In this document: positions 34,352 to 43,823 of the stretch, piece after piece
Position numbering within the stretch: the stretch's first letter is position 1
Layout of the letters: every line of letters begins with the position of its first letter
Assembly: GCA_934444765.1 (NCBI GenBank)
Contig: CAKSDC010000001.1
Location: 124,001 to 188,000 of the forward strand
Reading direction: 5' to 3'
Length of the DNA: 64,000 nt
Origin: an uncultured Oscillospiraceae bacterium
GTDB taxonomy: Bacteria; Bacillota; Clostridia; Oscillospirales; Ruminococcaceae
Notes under the pieces: model-generated
What the model was told of the DNA's origin: nothing
The model's input: only the letters and a program-made list of their open reading frames with translations
Databases searched by the model: none
Made by a program: the position numbers and the translations under genes

Positions 34352-34703
34352 ATAATGACCAGACCGATAAGCCGAGTTCTGTCGAGTGTGGTAATTTATC
34401 TATACCATATGTCGCCACATGGTTAAAGCCGTCATTACAGACTATCCACCGAGCAGGTGTTAAGATAGTACTGTACCAATAGACGTTGCATCAAATAGGG
34501 TTTACATAGCAGTATACTCTCATATACTCTGGTGAGCCTTTACCTCGCCTTTCCACCTGTACCTTATTGCTAAGGTAGTCTATTTCTGTTGCACTTGCCC
34601 TAAGGTCGCCCTCGGTTGCCGTTAGCAACTATTTTGCTCTACGATGCTCGGACTTTCCTCGTAAACTAAATAACGTTCACGCTACCACATAGTCTACTCA
34701 TGT
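34352..34703 (-). ncRNA. rnpB: RNase P RNA
   Basis: Catalytic RNA that removes 5' leaders from pre-tRNA. Read on the minus strand, the universal 5' core GAGGAAAGTCCGAGC (CR-I) is near 34650 and the 3' core GACAGAACTCGGCTTATC (CR-V, pairs to make P4) near 34372. The two ends can pair as helix P1: ATGAGTAGAC with GTCTGGTCAT, one mismatch. A strong promoter (34725-34753) and a terminator (34311-34337) flank it. The exact ends are estimated from P1. Confidence 0.93.
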
Positions 34704-34724
34704 ATCATGTAATATGCAATATAT

Positions 34725-34753
34725 ATTATACCACGTTTTAATAGATATTTCAA
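34725..34753 (-). promoter_or_regulatory. Promoter of rnpB
   Basis: TTGAAA (complement of 34748-34753) and TATAAT (complement of 34725-34730), 17-bp spacer. Predicted start near 34718. Confidence 0.8.
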
Positions 34754-34839
34754 GTGGTTTTTAAAATTAATTGTAACGTTTTTTTGGGTATTATATCTTG
34801 TGGATAATATTTGGAAGTCCATAAATAGTATATTTTTCG

Positions 34840-34868
34840 TTGACAAACCCGAATAAATAGTATATAAT
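34840..34868 (+). promoter_or_regulatory. Promoter of glyS
   Basis: Consensus TTGACA (34840-34845) and TATAAT (34863-34868) with a 17-bp spacer. Confidence 0.85.
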
Positions 34869-34875
34869 AGTAAAA

Positions 34876-34992
34876 TGAATTATATAGTTAGTACGGCGGA
34901 GAACAGTCGGAGTTAATGCCCACAGTAAGGGAAGTTCTTTAACTATAAAGAACGTTCAACTAAAATATTATACTATAAGGACGGTTAAGTAT
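34876..34992 (+). promoter_or_regulatory. Structured leader of glyS, switch-like, not a T-box
   Basis: A 117-nt leader with a GC-rich core (34891-34930). ATAGTTA (34884-34890) and GAGAAC (34899-34904) can pair with GTTCTT (34934-34939) and TAACTAT (34940-34946). That strand can instead form a local hairpin, GTTCTTTA/TAAAGAAC (34934-34953). The two folds exclude each other. No T-box sequence (TGGNACC) or glycine-riboswitch core is visible. Confidence 0.45.
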
Positions 34993-36399
34993 ATGTTATC
35001 TAACAGTGAAAAATCTATGGAAAAGTTAGTAGACTTTTTTAAGTCAAGAGGCTTTGTATATGCAGGTTCTGAAATATACGGCGGGCTTGCTAACTCATGG
35101 GACTACGGTCCTCTTGGCGTAGAAGTAAAAAACAACGTTAAAAAGGCTTGGTGGAAAAAGTTCGTTCAAGAAAGCCCATATAACGTAGGTATAGACTGTG
35201 CTATTATTATGAACCCTCAAACTTGGGTGGCTTCGGGACACGTTGGTGGCTTCTCCGACCCTCTAATGGACTGCAAAGAGTGTAAAACTCGTCATAGAGC
35301 AGACCAACTCATTGAAGACCAAACTGGCGAAAATCCAGCAGGTTGGAACTTTGAACAGATGGCTGAATTTATAAAAGAACACAACGTAGTATGTCCTAAC
35401 TGTGGCAAGTCTAACTTTACTGAAATTAGAAACTTTAACCTTATGTTTAAAACCTATACTGGTATTACCGAAGATAGCAAAAACGAAGTATATCTAAGAC
35501 CAGAAACTGCACAAGGTATATTTGTAAACTTTGCTAACGTTCAAAGAACTTCAAGAAAGAAGTTACCTTTTGGTATCTGTCAAGTAGGTAAGTCTTTTAG
35601 AAACGAAATTACCCCTGGTAACTTTATCTTTAGAACTCGTGAGTTCGAACAGATGGAACTTGAATTTTTCTGTAAACCTGATACCGACTTAGAATGGTTC
35701 GACTACTGGAAACAATACTGTATGGACTGGCTACTATCTCTTGGTATTAATAAGGATAATGTAGTATTCCGTGACCACGAAAAAGAAGAACTTTCGTTCT
35801 ACTCTAAGGCTACTACAGATATAGAATACGACTTCCCATTCGGTAGAGGTGAACTTTGGGGCATTGCAGACAGAACCGATTACGACCTTGGCAGACACAT
35901 TGAATGCAGTGGCAAGGATTTAAGATACTTTGACCCTGAAACTAACGAAAAGTACATTCCTTACGTAGTAGAACCTTCTCTTGGTGCTGATAGAGTACTA
36001 TTAGCATTCCTATGCGAGGCTTACGACGAAGAAGAGATTAAATCCGTAGACAAGAACGGCAACGAAAAGGTAGAAGTTAGAAACGTTATGCACTTCCACC
36101 CAGCATTAGCCCCTTACAAGGTTGCAGTACTACCTTTAGTTAAAAAGTTAAGAGAACCTGCTCAAAAGGTATACTCTATGTTAGCTAAAAAGTTCAATGT
36201 AGACTACGACGAAACTGGTACTATAGGCAAGCGTTACAGACGTGAAGACGAAATAGGTACTCCTTACTGCGTCACTATCGACTTTGATACTATCGAAAAG
36301 GATAACTGCGTAACCGTTCGTGATAGAGATACTATGGAACAGGAAAGAGTAAACATAGACGACTTAGTATCTTACTTTGAAAAGAAGATGGAATTTTAA
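34993..36399 (+). CDS. glyS: Glycyl-tRNA synthetase (alpha2 type)
   Basis: Class II synthetase, 468 residues, the homodimeric type rather than the two-subunit GlyQS. Motifs: GFVYAGSEIYGGLANSWDYGPLG in shortened form (YGPLG), CKECKTRHRADQLIE, class II motif 2 FRNEITPGNFIFRTREFEQME (cut: FRNEITPG and REFEQME), motif 3 PSLGADR. The C-terminal anticodon-binding domain has APYKVAVLPLVKK. AAGGACGG precedes the ATG. A single gene with its own promoter and an unusual leader. Confidence 0.97.
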   Translation: MLSNSEKSMEKLVDFFKSRGFVYAGSEIYGGLANSWDYGPLGVEVKNNVKKAWWKKFVQESPYNVGIDCAIIMNPQTWVASGHVGGFSDPLMDCKECKTRHRADQLIEDQTGENPAGWNFEQMAEFIKEHNVVCPNCGKSNFTEIRNFNLMFKTYTGITEDSKNEVYLRPETAQGIFVNFANVQRTSRKKLPFGICQVGKSFRNEITPGNFIFRTREFEQMELEFFCKPDTDLEWFDYWKQYCMDWLLSLGINKDNVVFRDHEKEELSFYSKATTDIEYDFPFGRGELWGIADRTDYDLGRHIECSGKDLRYFDPETNEKYIPYVVEPSLGADRVLLAFLCEAYDEEEIKSVDKNGNEKVEVRNVMHFHPALAPYKVAVLPLVKKLREPAQKVYSMLAKKFNVDYDETGTIGKRYRREDEIGTPYCVTIDFDTIEKDNCVTVRDRDTMEQERVNIDDLVSYFEKKMEF

Positions 36400-36414
36400 C
36401 TCTATTACTATAGT

Positions 36415-36450
36415 ATAGAACGGCACTTTAGCCGTTCTATGCGTTTTAGT
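36415..36450 (+). terminator. Terminator of glyS
   Basis: 10-bp stem ATAGAACGGC/GCCGTTCTAT with a 6-nt loop; the following GCGTTTTAG is a short T-run. Confidence 0.65.
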
Positions 36451-36529
36451 TAATGGATAATATAATAAGTCGCAATGTAATTTAACACTGCGACCTATAG
36501 ATGCCTTTTGTAAACTATCGATTTTTAAA

Positions 36530-36601
<72 letters not shown>

Positions 36602-36729
36602 ATAAGTATATTCTATCACAAATAAAAAATATGTCAATAATATTTTTTAAAATATCCTAAAATATTTTTAATTATATGTGATATAATCTACTAATATCTT
36701 ACTATTTAGAAAGGAAGTATTAAAGTAAA

Positions 36730-38310
36730 ATGGCTAAGACTAATAAAGTATCCAAGTTTTTTAAAACCCTATTAACCGTGTTAATGGTTTTAATAATACT
36801 ATTGACTATCGTTATAAACATAGCTTTTTCTAAGTCCACATCTGCACCAAGCATCATGGGACATAGCATATTTGTAGTTAATAGTAACGACGTTATATAT
36901 TATACTCAAAAAGATAGTACTGGCAACGTTATAGTAGGCGAAGACGGTCAACCAGTTCAATACGAAATTAAAAGTGGAGACGTAGTAATATCCGACGCTA
37001 ACAAGGTAGGGGAACTTGCTGTGGGTAATATTGCCCTATGTTTAACCTCTTATGATGAGGAGTTTAAACAGGTTCTTAGAGTTATGGATATAACTCAAGA
37101 AAACGGCGTTACTTACTATACCGTAAAAGCAGATAATAGCGAAAGTTCTTTTAGACTAACTCAAGATAAGATAGTGGCTAAGTGTACCGATAGCTACTCT
37201 GGATTAGGTAACTATATAAACTTCGTTAAGTCTGTAGTGGGAATTATAATATTAATAGGTGTACCATGTTTAGTACTATTTATTATGGGAATTTCTAACA
37301 CTATAGCTCAACGTAAAGAAGAAGAACGTGAAGAAGAAGAACGTCAAAAAGCTAAAAAGAAAGCTACTAACAACGCTAAGGCTAAACAACAAAAAAGTCA
37401 TACCGAAAGCGTTCCAGCTAAAAAACCAGAAATCTCTACTAACTCTACTAAAAAAGACCGCAACAATATAGCAGTTAAAACTCTATCAGAAGAAGATAGC
37501 ATTAAGCAAAGAGAAGAAATTTCTAACATGATAGGTTCAGAACTAAATACCAACAGAAACTCAGTAGAAAAGACTATCACTTTTGATAATAGCACCGTTA
37601 CAGTATCTAAGTCTACTAACTTAAACGCTATTAAGATTAATGAAGACGAAAGTACTCCTAAAAATGAACGTGATGACGTACATAGTCCAAACATGAACGA
37701 AAAGGCTAATAAGATACGTCAAGCACTTGCTAACAACGTATTCGACGATGAACCTAAACCTACTAAGACTGAACCTAAAGAAACAGTATCTACTCCTATT
37801 ATAGCAGAAGAACCTGTCGCTACTCCTAAACCTAAAAAAGAAGAAGATACTACTAATAGTACTGAAACGGATAATCAAGACGTTATAGTATTTAACGAAC
37901 CTACTCAAAGTACTACTAACGATACTATTATTCCTGACGATACTGCTATAGACTATACAGAAACTTCCATGAAGAGTTCCGCTGAAGAAGTTTCTAAGAT
38001 AAACGATTTAGAAGACGACTTCTTTGAAGACTTTGTAACTTCTAATAACGACGATAAAAAGTCCACAGAACACGTATCTAATGACTTTTTAGACGAAATA
38101 CTAAACAGTATTCCATCGGCTAATCCAACACCTAAAGAACCTGTTAGAAAAGAAACTTCTAATACAGTACCTAAGCGTAAACCAGTAAGACACCATAGCA
38201 CTCAACCAGTTAAGACCGTTAAGCATAGAGTTACTACTAAACTTTCCGATAATACTTCTTTTGATGAACTAATTAAGGCTATCGAAAAAGAAAAGAGTAA
38301 CATTAAATAG
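36730..38310 (+). CDS. Membrane protein with degenerate signal-peptidase-like domain and long disordered tail
   Basis: 526 residues. An N-terminal helix (LLTVLMVLIILLTIVINIAF) and a second helix near residue 170 (VVGIIILIGVPCLVLFIMG) enclose an extracytoplasmic domain. That domain begins SAPSIMGHSIFVVNSNDV and continues with EIKSGDVVISD, the layout of a SipW-type signal peptidase (S-x-S-M then GD). The SxSM pair is altered and no Lys/His base is evident, so catalysis is doubtful. The remaining 330 residues are charged and low-complexity, with a Glu/Arg/Lys coiled-coil-like start (EEEREEEERQK). Monocistronic between tRNA-Thr and a terminator. Function unknown. Confidence 0.75.
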   Translation: MAKTNKVSKFFKTLLTVLMVLIILLTIVINIAFSKSTSAPSIMGHSIFVVNSNDVIYYTQKDSTGNVIVGEDGQPVQYEIKSGDVVISDANKVGELAVGNIALCLTSYDEEFKQVLRVMDITQENGVTYYTVKADNSESSFRLTQDKIVAKCTDSYSGLGNYINFVKSVVGIIILIGVPCLVLFIMGISNTIAQRKEEEREEEERQKAKKKATNNAKAKQQKSHTESVPAKKPEISTNSTKKDRNNIAVKTLSEEDSIKQREEISNMIGSELNTNRNSVEKTITFDNSTVTVSKSTNLNAIKINEDESTPKNERDDVHSPNMNEKANKIRQALANNVFDDEPKPTKTEPKETVSTPIIAEEPVATPKPKKEEDTTNSTETDNQDVIVFNEPTQSTTNDTIIPDDTAIDYTETSMKSSAEEVSKINDLEDDFFEDFVTSNNDDKKSTEHVSNDFLDEILNSIPSANPTPKEPVRKETSNTVPKRKPVRHHSTQPVKTVKHRVTTKLSDNTSFDELIKAIEKEKSNIK

Positions 38311-38343
38311 CGAGCAAGTATTTTCAAATAGATAACGTATAGA

Positions 38344-38376
38344 AAGAACGTCCAAACAGTATGGACGTTCTTTTTT
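38344..38376 (+). terminator. Terminator of the signal-peptidase-like gene
   Basis: 10-bp stem AAGAACGTCC/GGACGTTCTT with a T6 run. Confidence 0.9.
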
Positions 38377-38399
38377 AGTTATATAGGTTATGTATTGTG

Positions 38400-39461
38400 T
38401 TAATCGGTCATGACATCGTATACTACTTGATTGTTGTATACTTCTAATAGTTCAAAGTCTGGGTCGGTATCGTCTAATACTATTATACGAACTGAAGCGG
38501 TATTATCTATCTGTTGGACTATCTGTTGATAAGAGTTGCAACTTGTAAGAGTAGTATTTACAAAGTTATCCCAAGCGGAAGTATCTGCTTGACCCTCATA
38601 CATTAGTTTAGCACTGTCGGATAGACCAGCCACGGTTAATAGTAGAGTATACGTATTAGTATCTTTATCATATTCCACATCGGCAGTAGTAGAGTCGCCA
38701 TTTTCATCGGAGTCGAAATAGTAAGTTAGTAGACTACTAATATAGGATACTGTGTCGGTAGTATCTATAGAGTTAGAATTTACAGAAGGTGTTGAAAATA
38801 GGGACTTATCTATAGAAACTTTAGTAGGTTCAGTATCGCTATTTATGATATCGTATACTACTTCACCATTTACTATATCCAATACTATTTCGTCTAAAGT
38901 CTGTTCGTTAATGATAGCTATTTCCACGTTGCCATTAGGGGACATTAGATTTATACTATCTCTTAAAGAGTTGCAACTTTGACAGAATGAGTTGACTACA
39001 GTATCCCAAGAAGATGCGTCAGTAGTACCATTTTTGACGTTGTTGATATCGCCCATTAAGTCTTGATTGAAGTACATATATACTGTATAAGTATCGGTAT
39101 TGCTATCATAAGTAGCATAACAACTTGAACCAGCAGTAGTAAAAGAACTCTGTAGTAAGTCGCATACTTGCTGTTCGTTATCGTCTAATTCCTGATTGCT
39201 GACTACTTTAGCTACTGCTTGAGCGGTAGTAGTAACGGCTTCGGTAGTAGTATCATCGGAAGTAACTTCTGTAGTAGTATCGGCTACAGTCGTAGTAGTA
39301 ACGTCTTCTTCTGTAACGGTGGTAGTTACTTCTACTGAAGTAGTTTCTTCGGTAGTATCAGCGTCGGAACCATCAGCGGTAGAGCCTCCACAACCTACTA
39401 AAGATAGCATACTACCTAATACTAAGACAGTAACCATCTTTTTGAATATAGGATTTTTCAT
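38400..39461 (-). CDS. Lipoprotein with Thr-rich linker and two copies of one domain
   Basis: 353 residues. The lipobox LSLVGC ends the signal peptide, then comes a linker of about 65 residues made of Thr, Glu, Val and Asp. Two related domains of about 115 residues follow. Shared landmarks, first then second copy: YDSNTDTYTVYM and YDKDTNTYTLLL; TDASSWDTVVNSFCQSC and ADTSAWDNFVNTTLTSC; VEIAIINEQTLDEIVL and VRIIVLDDTDPDFELL; NGEVVYDI and NNQVVYDV. This is an internal duplication of a family I do not recognise. A surface location is expected. Own promoter at 39497-39525. Confidence 0.85.
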   Translation of the reverse strand: MKNPIFKKMVTVLVLGSMLSLVGCGGSTADGSDADTTEETTSVEVTTTVTEEDVTTTTVADTTTEVTSDDTTTEAVTTTAQAVAKVVSNQELDDNEQQVCDLLQSSFTTAGSSCYATYDSNTDTYTVYMYFNQDLMGDINNVKNGTTDASSWDTVVNSFCQSCNSLRDSINLMSPNGNVEIAIINEQTLDEIVLDIVNGEVVYDIINSDTEPTKVSIDKSLFSTPSVNSNSIDTTDTVSYISSLLTYYFDSDENGDSTTADVEYDKDTNTYTLLLTVAGLSDSAKLMYEGQADTSAWDNFVNTTLTSCNSYQQIVQQIDNTASVRIIVLDDTDPDFELLEVYNNQVVYDVMTD

Positions 39462-39496
39462 ATTATAAACAACCTTTCTTTTAATATATACCAGTA

Positions 39497-39525
39497 ATTA
39501 TACCATAGTTATACAGTTAAGTCAA
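39497..39525 (-). promoter_or_regulatory. Promoter of the two-domain lipoprotein
   Basis: TTGACT (complement of 39520-39525) and TATAAT (complement of 39497-39502), 17-bp spacer. Confidence 0.8.
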
Positions 39526-39567
39526 TAAGGGTATGTCCCGAAAATGCAACATATATGTGTTTTGATA

Positions 39568-39602
39568 TAAAAATCCCTTGTACTGAGATATAGTACAAGG
39601 GG
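39568..39602 (-). terminator. Terminator after yitT-like gene
   Basis: CCCTTGTACT/AGTACAAGGG stem followed by ATTTTTA on the minus strand. Confidence 0.85.
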
Positions 39603-39607
39603 TGATG

Positions 39608-40504
39608 TTATTGTTTTATTTTTTCCATAGTAGTGGTAGAAAATTTAATCTCTTTACCACCTAACGTTTCGGAAACGTCGCTGATAGTTACAAAAGCCGA
39701 ACTATCTTTTAAGGCTACTATTCTTTTTATAGTAGTAACTTCAAACCTATTTATTATACATAGAAGTATAGACTTATCTGCTTGACTGTAGAAACCTTGT
39801 GCAGGTATTACAGTAACGCCTCTTCCCAGTTGTTTGGAGATTTCCTCAGCTACTGGCTGTTCTTGTTCTTTGTCTGTTATTATGTATACTGCCTTAGCCT
39901 TGTCTAAACCTTCTACTATAAAGTCTATCATCTTAATGCCCACTGCGTAGGTTACTATAGAGTATAGCGAAAGTATCCAGTTATCCAGTACCAGTGCAGA
40001 CACTATATACAATAGTATGTTGTATATCATAACAAACTGACCTACACTAAGTCCCAACTTTTTAGCGAATAGTACGGCTACTACGTCTACGCCGTCTATA
40101 GCACCGTTGAACCTTATCACTAAACCACTACCACAACCTGAAAGACAACCGCCTAACAGTGCCGATAGTAGCATATCCTGTTGGGTAAATGGTGAACCTT
40201 GTGAAAAGTCTATATTTGCTACGTTCAGTAAGAAGTACGAAAATATCGAGTAGGAAAATATTGCTATTAAAGAGTATATTACAAACTCTTTACCAAGTTT
40301 TTTTAGGGCTAATATATAGAACGGAACGTTTAATATTATCAACCATAAACTTAAACTTATTGGAGTTATCTCGGATAGTAGGAACGAAGTACCAGATATT
40401 CCGCTATCGAATAGACTTAATGGAACTAACATTAAACTAATACCTATAGCGTTTATTATACCTGCTACTATCACACCTATAATATGTTTTACGTTCAACT
40501 TCAT
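39608..40504 (-). CDS. YitT-family membrane protein (DUF161/DUF2179)
   Basis: 298 residues: about five or six membrane helices in the first 200 residues (including SGISGTSFLLSE and the helix with LLGGCLSGCGSGLVIRFNGAIDGVDV, cut at GCGSGLVIR), then a cytoplasmic DUF2179 domain of about 90 residues (AKAVYIITDKEQ, RGVTVIPAQGFYS, LLCIINRFE). DUF2179 has a PII-like fold and may sense a ligand. AAGGAGG precedes the ATG. Last in the minus-strand block after argS. Substrate not known for the family. Confidence 0.9.
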   Translation of the reverse strand: MKLNVKHIIGVIVAGIINAIGISLMLVPLSLFDSGISGTSFLLSEITPISLSLWLIILNVPFYILALKKLGKEFVIYSLIAIFSYSIFSYFLLNVANIDFSQGSPFTQQDMLLSALLGGCLSGCGSGLVIRFNGAIDGVDVVAVLFAKKLGLSVGQFVMIYNILLYIVSALVLDNWILSLYSIVTYAVGIKMIDFIVEGLDKAKAVYIITDKEQEQPVAEEISKQLGRGVTVIPAQGFYSQADKSILLCIINRFEVTTIKRIVALKDSSAFVTISDVSETLGGKEIKFSTTTMEKIKQ

Positions 40505-40575
40505 TGGTAATGTTTTCCTCCTTTTTGGGTAGTTGGCTTATATCGTATACTAAAATATAGTAGTACTGTTAGATA

Positions 40576-42396
40576 CTACATCTTATCAGGACAAGTAACC
40601 TTTAGCATTCCAAGAGCGTTTTCTAATACTTGATTTACTGCCTTACATAGTGTTAAACGAGCAGTCACTAACTCAGGAGTTTCGGCATTCTTAACCGAGC
40701 AAGCGTCATAGAACTTGTGGAACTTAGTAGCTAAGTCGATAGTGTACTTAGTAATTCTTGCTGGGTCGTAATGGATAGCGGAAGCGTCTACTTCATTAGG
40801 GAATGAGGATATATAACGAATAAGTTCTCTTTCTTGTGGAGTAGTTAGTAAGTCTAAGTTAGCATTATTGGTATTTAGTTCGCCTACGTTGTTTATGATA
40901 CTGCATATTCTTGCATGAGCGTACTGTACATAGAATACAGGGTTCTGTGAAGACTGTTCTATAGCTAAGTCTAAATCGAACTCAAAGTGAGAGTTAGCCT
41001 CTCTTAGGTTGAAGAAAAATCTTGCAGAGTCTATAGGAATATCGTCTAATAGAGTAACTAAAGTTATAGCCTTACCTGAACGCTTAGAAAGTTTAACGGT
41101 TTCGCCGTTACGTACCAATCTAACCATTTGCATTATTACCGCATCGAGTTTATCGGTATCTACGCCTAAAGCCTTTAGGGCGGACTTTAAACGTGGAACG
41201 TATCCGTGGTGGTCTGCACCGAGAACGTCTATAGCCTTATCGAAGTTACGAGTTACTAACTTGTTGTAGTGGTAAGCGATATCAGGAACTACATAGGTAG
41301 GTATTCCGTTAGCTCTAACGATTACGAAGTCTTTTTCTGCACCAAATTCAGAGGCTTTAAACCAAGTAGCACCGTCTTGCTCATAAGTGTATCCAAGGGA
41401 CTTTAACTTATTAATAACCTGTGCTACACTGCCATCGTTATGAAGTGTACTCTCTCTAAACCAGTTATCGTAAGTGATACGATACTTTTTAAGGTCTCTT
41501 TCTAAGCCTGCAATGTTTAGTGGTAGGGCGTATTCTACTAAAGCATTCTTACGAGTTTCAACGTCTACGTTTACGAACTTATCGCCATATAGGTCTGCAA
41601 AGTTTTTAGCGTGAACTATAATGTCTACGCCCTTGTAGGTATCGTCTGGCATAGGGAACTTTGCCTTTTCGTCATAAGTTTTCTTTTGAGCCTCATCTTT
41701 TAGGTCGAGACTGAGTAACTCTGCGTCGGTATCGTATATAGCCTGTGCGAACTCTTCAACGGTGGAATACTCTTCTTTAAAAGAGTTTAATAACTCCTGA
41801 TTTTCTGGAGCGAATAGTTGAAGATACCTTAGTTCTAAAGAGTTACCAAACTTTTCTATTTGGTTGCCTGCGTCGTTAATATAGAACTCTCTTTGAACGT
41901 CGTAACCTGCCCAATCGAGTACCGAGGCTAAACAGTCACCTATAGCACCGCCACGAGCGTTTCCTACGTGCATAGGGCCTGTAGGGTTAGCAGATACAAA
42001 CTCTACTAATACTCTTTTACCCTTACCGAGTTCAGTTCTACCAAAGTTAGTCTTTTCGGTTATTACGTTTTCCACTACGGAAGAAAACCACTTTTGATTT
42101 AAAAAGAAGTTAATAAATCCTGGACCTGCTATTTCACAACGTTCAAAGTAAGAACCTTGTAGGTCTATTTGATTGCATATAAGTTCGGCTATCTTGCGTG
42201 GGGGCATCTTTAGAGCCTTAGCAGATACCATGGCTACGTTTACGGCAAAGTCACCATGTGACTTATCAGCAGGGACTTCTATTCTAAAGTTAGGTAGTGG
42301 AACAGAAGGAATACTTTCTTGTGCTACTAATCTACCTAAAGCGGTCATAATTAAGTCTTTTAATTCGTTAGAGGCTATGTTGACATAGTCTGCCAT
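40576..42396 (-). CDS. argS: Arginyl-tRNA synthetase
   Basis: 606 residues, class I synthetase. N-terminal Add-1 domain, HIGH-type signature HVGNARGGAIGD (family normally HVGHAR), KMSKS-like KLSKRSGKAITL, and a C-terminal DALR anticodon-binding domain (QYAHARICSI). AGAAAGGTGG precedes the ATG. Downstream of a DUF1934 gene, as ywiB-argS in Bacillus, which supports both calls. Confidence 0.97.
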   Translation of the reverse strand: MADYVNIASNELKDLIMTALGRLVAQESIPSVPLPNFRIEVPADKSHGDFAVNVAMVSAKALKMPPRKIAELICNQIDLQGSYFERCEIAGPGFINFFLNQKWFSSVVENVITEKTNFGRTELGKGKRVLVEFVSANPTGPMHVGNARGGAIGDCLASVLDWAGYDVQREFYINDAGNQIEKFGNSLELRYLQLFAPENQELLNSFKEEYSTVEEFAQAIYDTDAELLSLDLKDEAQKKTYDEKAKFPMPDDTYKGVDIIVHAKNFADLYGDKFVNVDVETRKNALVEYALPLNIAGLERDLKKYRITYDNWFRESTLHNDGSVAQVINKLKSLGYTYEQDGATWFKASEFGAEKDFVIVRANGIPTYVVPDIAYHYNKLVTRNFDKAIDVLGADHHGYVPRLKSALKALGVDTDKLDAVIMQMVRLVRNGETVKLSKRSGKAITLVTLLDDIPIDSARFFFNLREANSHFEFDLDLAIEQSSQNPVFYVQYAHARICSIINNVGELNTNNANLDLLTTPQERELIRYISSFPNEVDASAIHYDPARITKYTIDLATKFHKFYDACSVKNAETPELVTARLTLCKAVNQVLENALGMLKVTCPDKM

Positions 42397-42431
42397 ATTA
42401 AAAAACCACCTTTCTATTATATATCTTTACT

Positions 42432-42956
42432 TTAAGAGTTAATGCTTAACGACTCATCATCATTGTCTTTACTGTTTAATAGAGTAACCTCTATATATAT
42501 TTCATTTTCGGATACAAACGTACCATTAATATCTATAGTATACTTCATGTATAGACTTCCACCGTTGCAGTCGAAGTTGTTTTGAATATCGCTTGCTAAA
42601 ATGCCTACACACATACTACCAGCGGGGGTCATATATTGACTATATAGTTTTTTGTCGCATTGAACGGTTAAGTCTGAGCCAACGTTATCGCCTTTACGTA
42701 GAATGTTTACTAAGTCGTTACCGTTAGCTATTAGTTTAGTCTTACAGTCGCTGAAACCTGTAGCTTCAGTATCTTCATACTGTATTAGCGTATAAGAACC
42801 GTTATGGCTAAACGTACCAGTAGTTACAAGTTCGGTTTCGTCTTCCTCGTCTTGCTCGTTTACGTATACGGTATGAAGTTTAATCATAGCGTTTTCTTCA
42901 CAAGATAGGTCTAACTTATTATCTTTATCTATAATGTTAGGATTGTTAATATTCAT
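42432..42956 (-). CDS. DUF1934 (YwiB-like) beta-barrel protein
   Basis: 174 residues. After a short polar N-terminus comes the DUF1934 calycin-type domain: TGTFSHNGSYTLIQYEDTEATGFSDCKT, seen as the short motif YEDTEATG, then NILRKGDNV and a C-terminal YTIDINGTFVSENEIYIEV stretch. Gene order with argS is conserved in Firmicutes. No enzymatic residues are known for the family; it may bind a small hydrophobic ligand (fold-based inference). Confidence 0.85.
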   Translation of the reverse strand: MNINNPNIIDKDNKLDLSCEENAMIKLHTVYVNEQDEEDETELVTTGTFSHNGSYTLIQYEDTEATGFSDCKTKLIANGNDLVNILRKGDNVGSDLTVQCDKKLYSQYMTPAGSMCVGILASDIQNNFDCNGGSLYMKYTIDINGTFVSENEIYIEVTLLNSKDNDDESLSINS

Positions 42957-42979
42957 TAAAATTACCTCTATATGGTTGA

Positions 42980-43798
42980 TTACTTTATACTATGAACGTC
43001 TCCCTTAAAGACTTTGCCACGTATTTCGTGACCAAGAAACTGCTTAGCATTTTCTTCAAATAGTTCTATAGTATCGCTAACGTAAAATTCATTTTCGCCG
43101 TTAGTAGTGCGGTCGGAAAGTAGACCGTTTTTAGTTAGATAGTCTTTAGCGTACTTGCCAGCTTCAGCACCAGAAGATATTAAAGTAACCTTATCGCCTA
43201 ATATATCGGCTATGATATCTTTAATGATAGGATAGTGAGTACAACCTAATATTAAAGTATCAGCACCGAACTTTTTAATAGGTTCAAGATACTCTTGTGC
43301 TACCAACTTAGTTACTTGATTATCTCTATTAGTATATCCATTTTCAACTAAGTGAACGAATAGTGGACAAGGTACACCTAAAACTTCTATGCTACTATCC
43401 ATTTTATGTATAGTAGAAACGTAACTTTCACTTTTAATAGTAGCAGTAGTGCCTATTACTCCTACCTTTTTATTTTTAGTGACGTTGCAAGCAGTCTTAC
43501 AAGTGGGAACTACTACACCAGTAAATTCAACGTCTAAATCTTTAATAGGATTATTTAGTATTATCGAACTAACCGTTCCACAAGCAGCGATAATCATTTT
43601 AATTTGGTGAGACTTTAAAAAGTTAATATCTTGTTTAGCATACTTTAAGATAGTTTCTTTACTTCTTGAACCGTAAGGAATTCTTGCAGTATCTCCAAAA
43701 TAGATAATATTTTCGTGTGGAAGTATGGCGTTAAGCTCTTTAACGGTGGTTAAACCGCCCATACCAGAGTCGAATACACCAATAGCATCATTATTCAT
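42980..43798 (-). CDS. murI: Glutamate racemase
   Basis: Makes D-glutamate for peptidoglycan. 272 residues with both catalytic cysteines: AACGTVSS and GCTHYP. Also GVFDSGMGGLTTVKEL and FGDTARIPYGSRS. GAAAGG precedes the ATG. Between ddl and DUF1934, so two cell-wall precursor enzymes share this transcript. Confidence 0.97.
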   Translation of the reverse strand: MNNDAIGVFDSGMGGLTTVKELNAILPHENIIYFGDTARIPYGSRSKETILKYAKQDINFLKSHQIKMIIAACGTVSSIILNNPIKDLDVEFTGVVVPTCKTACNVTKNKKVGVIGTTATIKSESYVSTIHKMDSSIEVLGVPCPLFVHLVENGYTNRDNQVTKLVAQEYLEPIKKFGADTLILGCTHYPIIKDIIADILGDKVTLISSGAEAGKYAKDYLTKNGLLSDRTTNGENEFYVSDTIELFEENAKQFLGHEIRGKVFKGDVHSIK

Positions 43799-43823
43799 AT
43801 TAAAATAGAACCTTTCTTGATAG

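Noticed and set aside
34876..34992. glyS leader as a glycine T-box
   Set aside because: The conserved T-box sequence and antiterminator are missing.
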